Assembly: GCA_964023205.1 (NCBI GenBank)
Contig: OZ026834.1
Span: forward strand, 27,628,756 to 27,692,755
Source: Lutraria lutraria
Taxonomy: Eukaryota > Mollusca > Bivalvia > Venerida > Mactridae
Direction of reading: 5' to 3'
Length of the DNA: 64,000 nucleotides
Below the pieces are notes generated by a model, which made no database searches, was not told where the DNA came from, and worked only from the letters and a program-made list of their open reading frames with translations. Positions within the stretch are counted from its first letter, which is position 1; every line of letters begins with the position of its first letter. Of this stretch, positions 24,201 through 36,420 are shown piece by piece. Made by a program: the position numbers and the translations under genes.

Positions 24201-27200
24201 CTGAGACTGACTGTTGAAAAGGGGCGTAAAACTCGATATAAACAAACAAAAAATATAACCATAAAGAAATGTATTATATTTACTTTAATATTCAGGTTTT
24301 GAAAAACCCTCAGCAATTCAGCAGAGATCAATTAAACCGATAGTAAAGGGAAGAGATGTTATTGCACAGTAAGTTTTGTAATTGTATCAGTCTGTAATTA
24401 ACCTTGAGCCCTACCATGAAATACATGTATCTTGTTTGATTTTGAACTCTTTTGAAGTATAGAAATGATAATTATTAAGATATCGATTTTTCTAATGTGT
24501 TCCTAGTCTGATTTTGAACATGAAAGCCTTTGCTATCTCTGAATATTTGTTTGCAGTATTTTAATATTTAATGATTTTATTGTCTTTCAGAGCACAATCT
24601 GGTACAGGAAAGACTGCTACATTCTCCATCTCTGTTTTACAATGCTTGGATACACAAATCAGGGAGACACAAGCCCTTATACTCTCACCAACAAGAGAAC
24701 TTGCTACTCAGATACAAAAAGTAATTTTTTGATAGCATTTTTCATGTACTTATTTAGGTGAACTGCCCACCTCATATGACTCTGACTGTTAAGGGGCGTT
24801 AAACTCGATATAAATATACAAAAGTACAAATTCTACAGTTTGTTTAGTGGAAAAAATGAAAAAAAAATATTGCCAAAGATACTCTGTGAATTTCTTGATT
24901 ATGACTGGTGTGCATATCTGAATGTAGTACTTATTAATGTAATTACTAAGGTTTACACCTTTTTGATACTGTTATATGTGTTTGCTTTTCATATGATTAC
25001 AGGTCATCTTAGCTTTAGGTGACTATTTAAACATACAATGTCACTCATGCATTGGTGGTACAAGTATTGGTGAAGACATCAGGAAGTTAGATTATGGGCA
25101 GCATGTTGTATCGGGCACACCTGGACGAGTCTTTGGTAAGTAATGCTTTTCATACAGTGTACAATAGCATTTGATTTTCTTGCAGAGTGTATAGTATTTA
25201 TGGTGATATGTTAATTTCTGATGAATTGAATTTTAACTTAATCGGTTAAAGAATTGAAAATATAAGGTGACATATGACATATATGATAACATTATTTCTT
25301 TTATTTAGGTAATAGGTTTGTCTTATTTGTTTATTCATACATGATTTGATGGTACAAGCAAGCCATTTTAACTGATCAATGTTGTAGGCATCATATTCTT
25401 ATTACTTGGACAAGGGACATCATCTGCTATTATAATAAGTAAATCAAAATACTCCGATTATCATGATTTTCTATCAAAGTTTGGTGCAGATGAAGTTAAA
25501 ATTGTCCTATTTGCCTCAAAAACCTCAGCTTTGTAGTTGTATAAGTATGCTTGTTTAAATGTACATTGTATGGTTCTGTGGACTGTTATTAATTTAATTG
25601 ATTGCTTTTATCACAATTTGAAGGAATACTTTTCTTTTAGACATGATCAAGAGACGCACATTACGAACCAGAGCCATTAAAATGTTGATTCTTGATGAAG
25701 CTGATGAAATGTTGAACAAAGGTAAACAATTTATTTAGTGCTTTGTATGTTACTCTCCAGGGCTCTCCTCTGACCCTTATAATGGCATTTTGACCCTTGA
25801 AATTAGCAAAATAAAGCTTTTGACTCTTGAGAATTGGCACCAAAGAAAGGGTTAAAATTTACTAAGACATTAGTAGGAAATTTGGTTTACACTCAAATTT
25901 CTATCTGCTATGGGTCATTTTGACCCAAACTTTTGAAGCCTAGTAAACACCCTGCACTAAGAAAATGAGTAATAATAATTAAAGACTTATTTATCAAGGC
26001 ATCATAGATAGGCATAGGCCCAATCATCTCTGCAAGACTCTTAGAATGTAACAAACTTCATACATACAACAATATTTACAATAAAAAAGAAACAAAAAAT
26101 ACTAAAAAATGAAACAAATATAAACTCGTCAAATGGCAAGAAAGAACTAATTCAAACTTTAAAATTTCAAATGGTGTTAGTACTGTTTCTATGAGAATTT
26201 TTCCAGGAAGAGATGTGTTTGTTTTTTAAGTTGTCGAGGTTTTGGTAATTCTAGTATTTATAATGCATTAGTCCTTAGATAAGCATCTGTCAATGCACAA
26301 TGTAACCTTGTGTGTTAGTTAAACCGATAACCACAAACCACCTGTTACTCCTAAAAAAATAATATTTGTGAATAAACTGTCTTGAAAAAAGAAATTCAAA
26401 TAAAAACACAAATTTTTTATTTTATGATTCACATTTGGCATATATCATGGCAAGTATATTTTTATTTAAAAAAATGTTTCGTTTTTTAATGTAAGAGTTT
26501 CAATCTTGTGCTACTTATGGATATAAAAGTAGAGAAATTCAATCAAGGGTGTTGAGCTGTTTTATATTTTTAGCATGCAGGTATGTTAAAAAACAACTTG
26601 ATCAAAAAGGGTATTATATTTTCCTTTCATACATCCAAGCCTGTCTACAGCATTTTTGAGATCCTTCTGAATATTTCTATTGAAGATATTTTTGCATGTT
26701 TAATGATAGTGTCCTCCAGAAGATTTTGACCTGACAGCTTAACTTAAAGTATAACTGATGGCTAAGCATGTGACTTGTCTTTTTCCATAATATTTGGGGG
26801 GTAATTGACCAAAAGCAGCCGACATTTGGTTTTCAAGTAAAAGGTGATATCACGGGACTCAGTTCAACGCTGTATATAATACAGGGGTGATAATATTCTG
26901 GATATGTCCTGAATTCTGGATTTATCTGTACTGAAAGAGCTATGATTTTTGAAAAAAATAAAAGTTATTTAATGAAATAACTCAAGAAATGGCAAAGTTA
27001 CATGTATGGTCAATTTAATCTGATGTGAAGAATTTTCTTCAATACGAATTGAGTTAAATATGGAAACAATGAAGTTGATGGGCCTCTTGTTTGGTAAAAA
27101 TCGTCGTTGTCGTATGTTTTTTAGGAATTTTAATTTAGTTCTATTAACACCCCTGATAATACTATACTGTAATTTCATGTAGAGAAAGAGTTAAAAAATC

Positions 27201-30200
27201 GGGACCCAAAGAAACAGTTTGACATAACCGAAATTTTGATATAAGCGAGTTTGACATAACAAGATTCAACTGTACTATAATGCTAGGTCTGTGTGTTTTT
27301 TCTTCAGGATTCAAAGAACAGATTTATGATGTTTACAGATATTTACCACCAGCCACACAGGTCATACTTATTTCAGCTACATTGCCTCATGAAATCTTGG
27401 AAATGACCAGCAAATTCATGACTGATCCAATTCGTATTCTTGTGAAACGGTAAATTCTTCTTTTAGTAGCATTTGGCCTTAGTATATAACTTTAGGTTTA
27501 CATGAACTCATGGTAAATTGATATCCTGTCAGTTAGAAGCCTGTCATTTTGATTACCTATCTTCTGATACAAAGACATTAAGACATTAGCAAACTGTGTT
27601 ATTTAAGGGTTATTAGTAATAATGAGCTGTTAGAATTACCATGTACTGTGATCAAGGTGTATCAGTTCCTTGACTGTAGCGTGCACCATTGTATTAAGTT
27701 ATCACTACTACTTTTACGTTATTTAAACCATCAAATCAAGAATCGATTAGCATTGGACAGTTTGCCCAGGACCACTAAAAATATGACAGTCAGGCTTGGC
27801 TGCCAGCAGATAAACTTGTCAATTAGGCCACAAGTTTCAAGAATTGAGAAGACACAATTGCTATTTGTCAGGTCCCATTCATTTAGCTCTAAGTCAGTAA
27901 AAACCAAGTCAGATTTGTCCAAAGGGCCAAGTCAGTTTTCAGAACTAGATGGACACTGTTAAGATTTTCTGAAGTAATATCAATGATTCTTTTTTATGAT
28001 GTTTCTATGTTATAAGTATTTACTCTATTATGTTTGATTACAGTGATGAGTTGACACTTGAAGGAATCAAACAGTTCTTCGTTGCCGTGGAGAGAGAGGA
28101 ATGGAAGTTTGACACACTTTGTGACCTTTATGATACATTAACCATCACACAAGCAGTTATCTTCTGTAACACAAAGAGAAAGGTATGATCACATTAGTTT
28201 TGAACATTATTATGCCCCCTTTTGAAGCAAAGGAGGTATATTGCTTAGCAACGGTTGGCCTGCCTGTCGGTAACTAAACCTTGTCCAAACGATTTGGCCT
28301 AAGCTCTTCAGAGGTGGGGAGGTTGGTCATCACATGTAGATGACCCCTATTGATTTTGAGGTCAAAGGTCACGAGACAGTGTTTTCTCAGTGTAATTTGA
28401 TTGTATGTCATTATTTCATAACTTGCCAAATTAAATGTCAATTAAGCCATTAAAAGTAAAAGTCATATTAGATGATCATTCCACTACAATTTAAGACTTA
28501 AGGCTAAGTAGAGGTAGTTCTGTTTTTTTTTCTGTCTACCTGTCTTTGTTTGATAATTAGTGTTCTATAATTTCCTATCTATATTGAATAAAAACCAAAT
28601 TTCTATAACGTTTTAATACATTTTTATTTCCTCATGGTACTTATACAACTTGATTACTACATAGGAACAATAGAATACTGTGGTTTCATTTATTATCATT
28701 GGGCTCAATGTTTGTGGTTTTTACCAAAATGGCTATTTCGTGGGGACGTAAATTCGTGGATTTTCAATTTTTGGAAAAAATCAAAATGGTTTTCTGTAGT
28801 TTTCCTCGACCAAATAACCTTATTAGAATAGAAAAATACAGGTAATTTACTCTCACATGTCGAAAGTTATACTAAAAGCTCCAGATGTAAAACTTGAATA
28901 TACATATCGATTTTGATACTTGGCATTTTGCAAATTGACGGACACGCAAACTTTCACGGGAATTCATGTTCACACCTTTCTATTGACATCAAGTCCATTA
29001 TGTCAACATTATTTCAGCATGACCTTCCTAATTATTTCTGTCCCTCTAGTATGTAAATTACGAGAACTCACATCACTACACTTTTCTGAACTCCACATTG
29101 TCAACAACAACTGAAAAACTATATAAATAAAATGTCGCTAATGCATGGTATAATACCAGTAAAGCCATCATCTCCTGGACATTCCAGCTCCTAATGCAGA
29201 TACGTTTATATAGCGCATATATGGATGTGTAAATAATCATGAATACTGAATCTTTATTATGCCCCACTTCAAAGAAGAGGGGGTATTTTGTTTTGCTAGC
29301 CTGTCTGTCTGTCTGTCGGTAGACCAGTTAGTTTCTGATCGATAACTCGTCAACAGATTGACCGATGGGCCTGATACTTCGCAGGTACATTGGCCTTGGA
29401 CAGTAGATGACCCCTATTGAAACTGGGGTCACTAGGTCAAAGGTCAAGGTCACTGTGACATTGAGTGTGAAAATCGTTTCCGATTGATAACTCATCAATG
29501 GATTGACCGATGGGCCTGATACTTCGCAGATGCATTGGCCTTGGACAGTAGATGACCCCTATTGAAACTGAGGTCAGAGGTCAAGGTCACTGTGACATTG
29601 AGTGTGAAAATCATTTCTGATTGATAACTCGTCAACGGATGGACCAATGGGCCTGGTACTTTGCAGGTGCATTGGCTTTGGACACTAGGTTCCCCTATTG
29701 AAACTGGAGTCACTAGGTCAAGGTCACTGTGACATGGAGTGTGAAAATCGTTTCAGATCGATAACTAGTCAACGGATTGACCGATGGGCCTGATACTTTG
29801 CAGATGCATTGGCCTTGGACAGTAGATGACCTCTTTTGAAATTGGGGTCACTAGGTCGAAGGTCAACATTACTGTGTCATGGAGTGTGAAAATCGTTTGA
29901 GCGATAACTCTTTGTCAAGGCACTGTTTGGGGGGCATATGTCTCCGACTGCAGAGCTCTTGTTATATCCATATATGGTAGATATTATGTTTACTCAAACA
30001 ATTATACATTGTCGAAGATAGATTGTTATTTGTCAGTTCCCGTATAAACCGAAAGATGTAATGTAAGTAGCCCAATTTGGGATGATACACTTTTTCGGAT
30101 GGTTGACTGAAATCTAGGCTTTTATATTCATGGGGATTTGATTTCGTGGATGAGCCGACCCATGAAATCCACGAAATTAAATCCCCAACGAAAATTAATG

Positions 30201-33200
30201 ATTCCACAGTATGTTCTTACACATTTGACCAAACAAAATTTAACAGTGAAATCAGAACAATTAGCATTTGCCTCATGATAAGAGGATTTTAACTGTACAG
30301 TTGTTTCAAGTGTTCTTTGTATTGTTATTTATTGTTAGCTATTTCTCATCAAATAAATAAAGGGAATTTTTGTGGTGATAGTCAGTACTAAATGGAAGCT
30401 GCTGATTTTCCTTATTCTTTTCTTATTTTGGATGTTACGAAACATGATATATGAGTAATGATCTTAATCATAACTGTGATTTGATTTCTTTACTAGGTCG
30501 ACTGGTTGACCGAAAAAATGAGAGATGCAAATTTCACTGTTTCTGCAATGCATGGTGAGATGATTCAGAAAGAAAGGGAGACAATTATGAAAGAATTCAG
30601 ATCTGGAGCCAGGTAAGATTTACCTCCCTTTGTCTTTGTTTCATAGTCAGTCCTCGTGTCTTTAATTACATTTTGTTAGTGTCATACTTGATAGTAGAAT
30701 TGTCTTAATTACCTGAACACCTGTGATATTGTGCTAATTGTTATGCCCTTTTTCAATGAAAAGGGACTTAGCGTTTTTGTTTGTCGGTCCATGACAAAAC
30801 CTTGTCCGACCAATAACTAGGGAACGATTTTGCCTACGCTCTTCAGATTTGGTTGGGAGGTTGATCATCACAATTAAATGACACCTATCGATTTTGAGGT
30901 CAGCAGGTCAAAGGTCAAGGTAACAAGGGGGCATTTGAGTATCACAAACACTTCTTGTAATATCATTGTGAAAAATGGTAGAGTGCGTCCCTGTTGTTGA
31001 CTGGTTGTGGTCTCACTGGCCACGTACCACAGTTCAAATCTCTCAGGGGACACAAAGATCTCACTTGTGAGGAATGTATTTGGCTAATTCATGGAAGGTG
31101 TTGTATATATTGGTATTGTCTATGGCTTTGGCAAAACAAATATGTAGCTGATCCTTTTCTCTCATTTCTTCACCACAACAAGATTATTAGAATTATCAAT
31201 TTAATTCTTCCATGCTCAATAACTTTGTTATTACGCTGGCAAAGATGTAAAAATTTGGTGGTAGTTGTCACAAATATTTGCTTCGGCGTCCAAAGTCATT
31301 GAATCCGCTTAATTGCAAATATTCAAAGTGCTCCGTAGGTGCTGAATAGGGTTGCCTTGGTAACACGTAACCAGTGACTACGTGAAAAAGTGACAGTTGT
31401 ACTTTGGTGCAGGACTTTAATCTTCCTGCACTGTTTAAACTGAAAAATTGCTGAATGATCCTTACTATTGATGTGATGTTAAAACATTGTTACTGTTATG
31501 CTGAATGTGTGATATCACTTTGTGTTACAGTCGAGTTCTTATAACTACTGATGTTTGGGCAAGAGGCTTAGATGTTCAACAGGTGTCTTTGGTTATCAAT
31601 TATGACTTACCAAACAACAGAGAATTGTACATTCACAGGTAAGATAGAAATATTAGTTGTAATTAAGCCAGTCCAATCAAACAAAGTGTCAAGGATATAA
31701 AATATGAGAACAAAATTCCGGAGTTCAAATCTCAATTTTATCCTGAAAGTATTTTAATAGAAAAGATACAGTGGTTTAGCGTTTAAATACAAAGTCAGTT
31801 CAATTAAGCTGGTGTGATAATTTATGATTAGTTTCAAGCATTGCTATGATATGATTAACTGTAAAAATTTAAAGGCAAAATGTGAGATTTCAGCGTTTTA
31901 GGTTACATCACCTGGGACTCATATAGGCCTTTATTTAATGTGTTAGTTTGCTCTTTATTTGGTTATTGATTGCTCTCAAAAAATGTTATTAAAGACTAAA
32001 GTCTGTTTACATGTTGTGACATTACTTTGTTTATACTGTTAGCTTATCTTCTGTACTTGTAATCCTGTGAACTTATTTGTAAAGCTCTTTACAACAGTGA
32101 TTATACATGTATCACAGTATGACAAACCATGCAGTGCAACTTTTTGACACTCAGACTTTCAGAACTTCGTAAAGCCATTTTTGTGATATTTTCTTTGGTC
32201 ATGAAAAACTCATGGACACATGGTTTAATATCTTTTACGAAGGTTACTATTATTCTTGTATCTGTGAGAGATTCTTTTATATACTGTGGAATCATTAATT
32301 TTCATTGGGGATTTAATTTCGTGAGTTGGCTCATCCACGAAATCAAATCCCCACAAATTTAAATGCAGAGATAAAAAAATCAAAATCCACGAATTCATGT
32401 CCCCACAAAATAGCCATTATAGTAAAAACCACGAAAATTGAGCCCAACAAAAATACATGAAAATACAGTATATTGGCTGAGCTACGCTGCAAGGCCTTAG
32501 GTGAACTAGTATGGTGTTCATTATTGTAATCTCTTGAGGCTGCAATATGACCTATCACATACTTTGCTTTCATATATAGCATCTATTTATGTGCCACTAC
32601 ATTAGATGACTGGATATGCTAAACCTCTCTCTGTTTACAGTCACCTACATAATTTTATAATTATATACTTTACATAACCTGAGAAATTGGGATTTTTTAT
32701 TGGCTCTTAGTATTAATAATAATGTATCTTGTCAGGTATTTAAGCTCAATAAAAACCTGTCTTACTAACTTTGTTATATTTTATGATCTAACAACCTTTA
32801 AGTTTCAAGTTTTATCACCAATAATACCTTGTCGTAACCTTGAAGGTCATTTATATAAGATTTATGTATCGAATACAGGATTGGTCGATCAGGCAGATTT
32901 GGACGTAAAGGTGTTGCTATCAACTTCGTTAAGAATGATGATATCAGAATATTGCGAGATATTGAACAGTACTACTCAACGCAGATTGATGAAATGCCTA
33001 TGAATGGTTAGTATTTATTATACCCCCTTTTAAAGAAAAGGAGTTTTTGCTTTGAATATGTCAATCTGTAGGTCTGTCCGTAACCAAACTTGTCCAATCA
33101 ATAACTAGAGAACAATTTGGCCTTAGCTCTTCAGATTTGGTTGGGAGGTTGGTCATCACATGCAGATGACCCCTATCGATTTTGAGGTCAGTAGGTCATA

Positions 33201-33586
33201 CTATCCAGTTGGCCTTTAGGGGGCACCTTTAGTTGAAAGCTTTTCCATTGTACGTTACTATTCTCCACCTGTGTTCAATGTTTCTATCGTTGGATTCCCA
33301 GGGTCAGTAATGATGGAAAGTAGCCTGTCATCAACAACACAATGGCGGCCTGCCTATTATGTCTGAGTCACTGTCTTTAGACAGACACCAAGGGGTTCCG
33401 ATTGGGCTCAAATCCTCCTGTACTATTAGCAACTCATGATAAAGATTCATATAGACATTTACCCTGGAACTGTTCACTACCCATGTTCTGGTGCTCATTT
33501 CCCTTGTAAGTAACCGTTCATAGTTTGTATACTGAATATATTGAACATACTTGTCTTAATATTTTTCAGTTGCTGATCTCATTTGA
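21238..33586 (+). CDS. EIF4A3: Eukaryotic initiation factor 4A-III, DEAD-box RNA helicase of the exon junction complex, 11 exons
   Basis: ATP-dependent RNA clamp that anchors the exon junction complex on spliced mRNA in the nucleus and travels with it to the cytoplasm. Coding exons: 21238-21373, 24296-24368, 24591-24720, 25003-25135, 25641-25721, 27308-27449, 28044-28182, 30497-30612, 31531-31638, 32879-33006, 33570-33586. All borders are GT..AG and phases match, giving 400 residues (human 411, the difference being at the N terminus). Motifs: Q-motif FEKPSAIQQ (47-55), I AQSGTGKT (71-78), Ia PTRELA (103-108), Ib TPGR (152-155), II DEAD (176-179), III SAT (207-209), V region [21 protein letters not shown] (352-359), C-terminus MPMNVADLI. 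DVWARG and the N-terminal [20 protein letters not shown] mark it as eIF4A3 and not eIF4A1/2, which have TDLLARG. The introns are loaded with repeats. Possible polyadenylation signals (AATAAA) lie at 34674 and about 34872. Confidence 0.96.
24017..24094. repeat. 42-bp direct repeat, 2 units (eIF4A3 intron 1)
   Basis: ACGAATAACGGCAATGTCGT and ACGAATAACGGCGATGTCAT, 42 bp apart, each followed by CATCGTCGTACAT-like sequence. The minus-strand frame ([11 protein letters not shown] twice) is a by-product. Confidence 0.7.
24165..24256 (+). mobile_element. SINE family 2 3' fragment, eIF4A3 intron 1
   Basis: AACTGTCCGTCTCATATGAC through GGGGCGTAAAACTCGATATA with an A-rich tail, ending exactly where homology to the orphan exon copy at 11334 begins. 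Only the SINE tail is present. Confidence 0.65.
24755..24830 (+). mobile_element. SINE family 2 3' fragment, eIF4A3 intron 3
   Basis: AGGTGAACTGCCCACCTCAT ... GGGGCGTTAAACTCGATATA. A second short tail copy only ~600 bp from the first. Confidence 0.65.
28213..28385 (+). repeat. Single-unit relative of the ~145-bp array repeat
   Basis: TATGCCCCCTTTTGAAGCAA, then CTTGTCCAAACGATTTGGCC, GATGACCCCTATTGATTTTG and AGGTCAAAGGTCA (28359-28371). In eIF4A3 intron 7. Confidence 0.75.
28674..28810 (+). mobile_element. MITE family B, left half, eIF4A3 intron 7
   Basis: TACTGTGGTTTCATTTATTA ... GGGACGTAAATTCGTGG. The matching right half lies about 1.3 kb on, at 30107-30213, so the element appears split by later insertion. 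Confidence 0.65.
29263..29960 (+). repeat. ~145-bp tandem array with nuclear-receptor half-site motifs, eIF4A3 intron 7
   Basis: A single-copy lead-in (TATGCCCCACTTCAAAGAAG, then CTGTCTGTCTGTCGG) is followed by about four monomers beginning GATAACTCGTCAAC, near 29340, 29486, 29625 and 29760. The array ends with a stub at 29901 and GGGGGGCATATGTCTCCGAC. Each monomer contains GATGGGCCTGATACTT, CATTGGCCTTGGACAGTAGA and, in the first two, AGGTCA arranged as DR1 (29434-29446, 29571-29583). Period about 140-147 bp. Falls between the halves of a family B MITE. Confidence 0.8.
30107..30213 (+). mobile_element. MITE family B, right half, eIF4A3 intron 7
   Basis: TTCATGGGGATTTGATTTCG ... AATGATTCCACAGTA. 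Retains the internal hairpin and the right TIR. Confidence 0.65.
30743..30962 (+). repeat. Single-unit relative of the ~145-bp array repeat, eIF4A3 intron 8
   Basis: TATGCCCTTTTTCAATGAAA, CCTTGTCCGACCAATAACTA, then AGGTCAAAGGTCAAGG (30905 on) and the GGGGGCATTTGAGTATCACA end. Confidence 0.75.
32281..32472 (-). mobile_element. MITE family B, complete copy in eIF4A3 intron 9
   Basis: TA-CTGTGGAATCATTAATTT to ATGAAAATACAG-TA, with the same internal hairpin as the 46-kb copies. Short open frames across it come from the repeat and are not genes. Confidence 0.75.
33018..33240 (+). repeat. Single-unit relative of the ~145-bp array repeat, eIF4A3 intron 10
   Basis: TATACCCCCTTTTAAAGAAA ... GATGACCCCTATCGATTTTG, AGGTCAGTAGGTCATAC, GGGGGCACC. 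It is followed directly by a fragment of the ~350-bp repeat (33289-33412). Confidence 0.75.
33289..33412 (+). repeat. ~350-bp dispersed repeat, 3' part, eIF4A3 intron 10
   Basis: TTGGATTCCCAGGGTCAGTA, ATGATGGAAAGTAGCCTG, AATGGCGGCCTGCC, CAAGGGGTTCCGATTGG. Confidence 0.6.
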
Positions 33587-34900
33587 AAAGGTCGAGTTTC
33601 TTGGATTCATCTGATCAAGTTTGTATATGAAGAATAGAAAAATGGTCTTTGGAGAAATATAATGACATCAGTCAATTTGTGAAAGTGAAAACAGCCTTTT
33701 GGGAATTATAGTTTCTGTGACTTATATTTATATAATATTGCATTTTGTTGATTATTTTTATTTCAATGAGATTTAGAACAAGGAAATGACTTCGTTCAAT
33801 TATTCTACTTAATAGTGTAAGTATATTGACCTTTTCGAACACCTGCTACTTATTACTAAGTTTGGAACTCTTCTTGAATAATTGGTGGGTATTATTCTTG
33901 TATTATTGACTTTCTGATCTTTATCAAATGTAATTGAACTTATTTCAAGCTTATTTCCACCTTTATGAATATCTGCATTCTGTTAATGTCAATCCTGGTC
34001 ATACTAGTTGAATCAAGGACAAAGATCGGGCGTAAATTTAGGTTGACAATATTGTTAACTTGAAAACTCGTGGGGTGTGGATATTCTTTATAAATGAAAA
34101 TACAACTTTAAAAAAAATAATTTCATGTTACATCTTGTGGCTAAAGCATTTGTCTTTTCTTTGTTTGTTTTATTATGCATATGAAACATATTTGTAGAAG
34201 ATATTTGAAGGCACAAAATTATGTAAGAATCAGGCAGAGTATTGTAATCTGTTAGTATTAACTTTAATATAGGAGTTAAGAAATCTTTTTGCCAACTATT
34301 GAAGTGGTTTTATTTTGTTTTTACATTTATGCGAGAAAGTGGTTGCACTTCTGTGTGTATTTTTTTAAATTAGTAACTGTGACTAAAATATTGGGGTATT
34401 AGGTAAAAAAATCTTGAAAATAGAAATTATGTTTGTATAAAAGAATTACTTCTGAAAAATAGAAGTGTTCCCACTAGTGTAAAGATCACTTACAATGTGA
34501 TGTTTTATGTATTGGCCCTGAGGTTATAAAACTTGAGAAAAATCTCTGAGCTCAATTCCATTCTCGAAATATTACGGTTGAATAGATAATGTTGAAATAC
34601 CTGTCCGGATTAAATTTGCTGTCAAAAAAATGCAACAATATCTTTAATGTCCGATCATAATTAACTTAGAAACAATAAAAGATGAGATTTGAGTTTGAGA
34701 CAGATTTCAAGTTTTATAAGTTCGGACCTTGTACAATAGTATCTATGCTGTAGTCTATTCATTTCTTCATATAAAACATGAGGCTGTATTTTTTTATTCA
34801 TTGATCACTATGTTCATTGTTTTGATTAATATTTCATTAAATCATGTAAGGTACAAATATTCATTGTCAACAATAAAATCATTACCACTTGTATTCTATG
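33587..34900 (+). other. Probable eIF4A3 3' UTR
   Basis: Follows the TGA at 33584-33586. AT-rich with no repeat until about 35080. AATAAA occurs at 34674 and about 34872 as candidate cleavage signals. Transcript evidence would be needed to set the end. Confidence 0.4.
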
Positions 34901-35439
34901 TGTTCTTTTGTAATTTTTGCTTCATGTATTTTCAAGGTTGACTTGTCTGAACAGGGTAGAGCTTTGTAGAAGTATGTAATGTTGGGCGGATAACCAAAGG
35001 CCTAAAACAGTTGTTCCTGGGTTACATGCTCATTAAACGCTTCCACCTACAATAATAAAACTTCATAATTACTAGTATGTAGGTTCCTCATGACAACAGG
35101 ACCTGTGCATTTTCAGGTCTAAGGACATATATGGGGCATTACATGTTTTAAAAACACATCTTGTACATTTTCAGAACAAGCATACAATATTAAAAAATAC
35201 CGACCTATAGTTTGACCATGTGTTTTGAGCCATGAAAAAAATATTTAGAATAATTCACCAAGTAAAATAGGGGATATGGATATTCGGAACAAATCTGGAA
35301 TTGAACTCGCCTTAAAGTATGAGACAGAATCATTTTCCTATTTGTGCCCGTACAGGACAGAATCTATAAACTTGTCACTGAGGGGACCAGACTGTTGTAG
35401 TCAACACATCCTTTGCAACCAGTGGCAATCAGTACTTTT

Positions 35440-35615
35440 AAGTGACCGTGATCCAGTGGTTAATGCGCTGGATTTGTAACCTGGCGATACGGGTTTGATT
35501 CCCTGTCATGGCAGATTGTATCCTTCCATGAAAATTTGACACCAATGTCGATTTGGGTGATTCGACCGTGGTTTATAAGAGAAAAAATGTTGAAAAACTG
35601 CATTAAAACCCAAAA
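35440..35615 (+). mobile_element. tRNA-derived SINE, family 1, internally shortened
   Basis: Head GTGATCCAGTGGTTAATGCG carries an A-box-like sequence; GGGTTTGATTCCC is the B box. The tail shares the GTTGAAAAACTGCATTAAA end of the family but lacks much of the middle body. Confidence 0.75.
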
Positions 35616-35703
35616 TAAAAATGTTTAGTGAGGAGTCAATGTTTACATTAAGTCATGCAGATGATGACGGAATACACATTGTAGATTATAATTCCATCTA
35701 GCT

Positions 35704-36080
35704 TTTTTAGCTCATCAGGTGAGCGTTTAGAATCGTTGAATGTCCGTCGTACGTCCACAATTAGTTTGTTTACACTCTAGCGCCTTCATTTATTCACCGA
35801 TCCTGATCATATTTACAATGAATGTGTATGACCTTATGGTTTTGGACAAGTTCAGTTATGGATGGAATCGGACCACAACTTCAAGAGTTATGGGCCCTTG
35901 GATTAGAAAATGTGCTTCGTTTTAGCTTGTTTTACAGTATTATACCTTCATTGTTGGTTTTGATATCAAAATCTACGTAAAAATGAGTTTTACGAGATGG
36001 AAACTATATTACCTGGTCATTAATTATTGGCCTTTGTTCTCAGGTGAGTGATAAAGGGCCATCGTGGCCCTCATGTTTAT
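35704..36080 (+). repeat. Dispersed repeat 'AGCTCATCAGGTGAGC...GGGCCATCGTGGCCCTC'
   Basis: Begins TTTTTTAGCTCATCAGGTGA and ends with CTCAGGTGAGTGATAAAGGG and the palindrome GGGCCATCGTGGCCC. I recall similar long repeats as common in bivalves. An open frame inside (35740-35925) is not gene-like. Confidence 0.6.
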
Positions 36081-36194
36081 GTATTCGAATTTATTTGCAA
36101 TTTTTTTTTGCAACTTCCAATTTTAAGGTTTGTCCTGTTAAACTGATTTTATATCATAATCAATTACATGTAGTTTCTTCACATTCTATTTTTA

Positions 36195-36420
36195 TGCCCC
36201 TGTATCAATAGATCGGGGGTATATTGTTTTTGGTCTCTCTGTTTGTTTGTACCAAACATTAACCTTGCCTATAAAATCACAATGCTTGCACCTACATTCA
36301 TCAAACTTCATATGTGGGTAAAATCCTCGTGACAACCTCTACATGACCTGTGAATTTTCAGGTCAGTAAGTCAAAGGTCATCTGGAGGGGGCATTGTGTT
36401 TCAAAAACACACCTTGTTAG
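36195..36420 (+). repeat. Diverged relative of the ~145-bp array repeat
   Basis: TATGCCCCTGTATCAATAGA, AACTTCATATGTGGGTAA, AAGTCAAAGGTCATCTGG, GGGGGCATTGTGTTTC. A partial copy of the same sub-family is at 35081-35170 (TCATGACAACAGGACCTGTG...). Confidence 0.65.

Noticed and set aside
29495..29713. 72-codon minus-strand frame with internal repeats
   Set aside because: Product of the ~145-bp tandem array in an intron.
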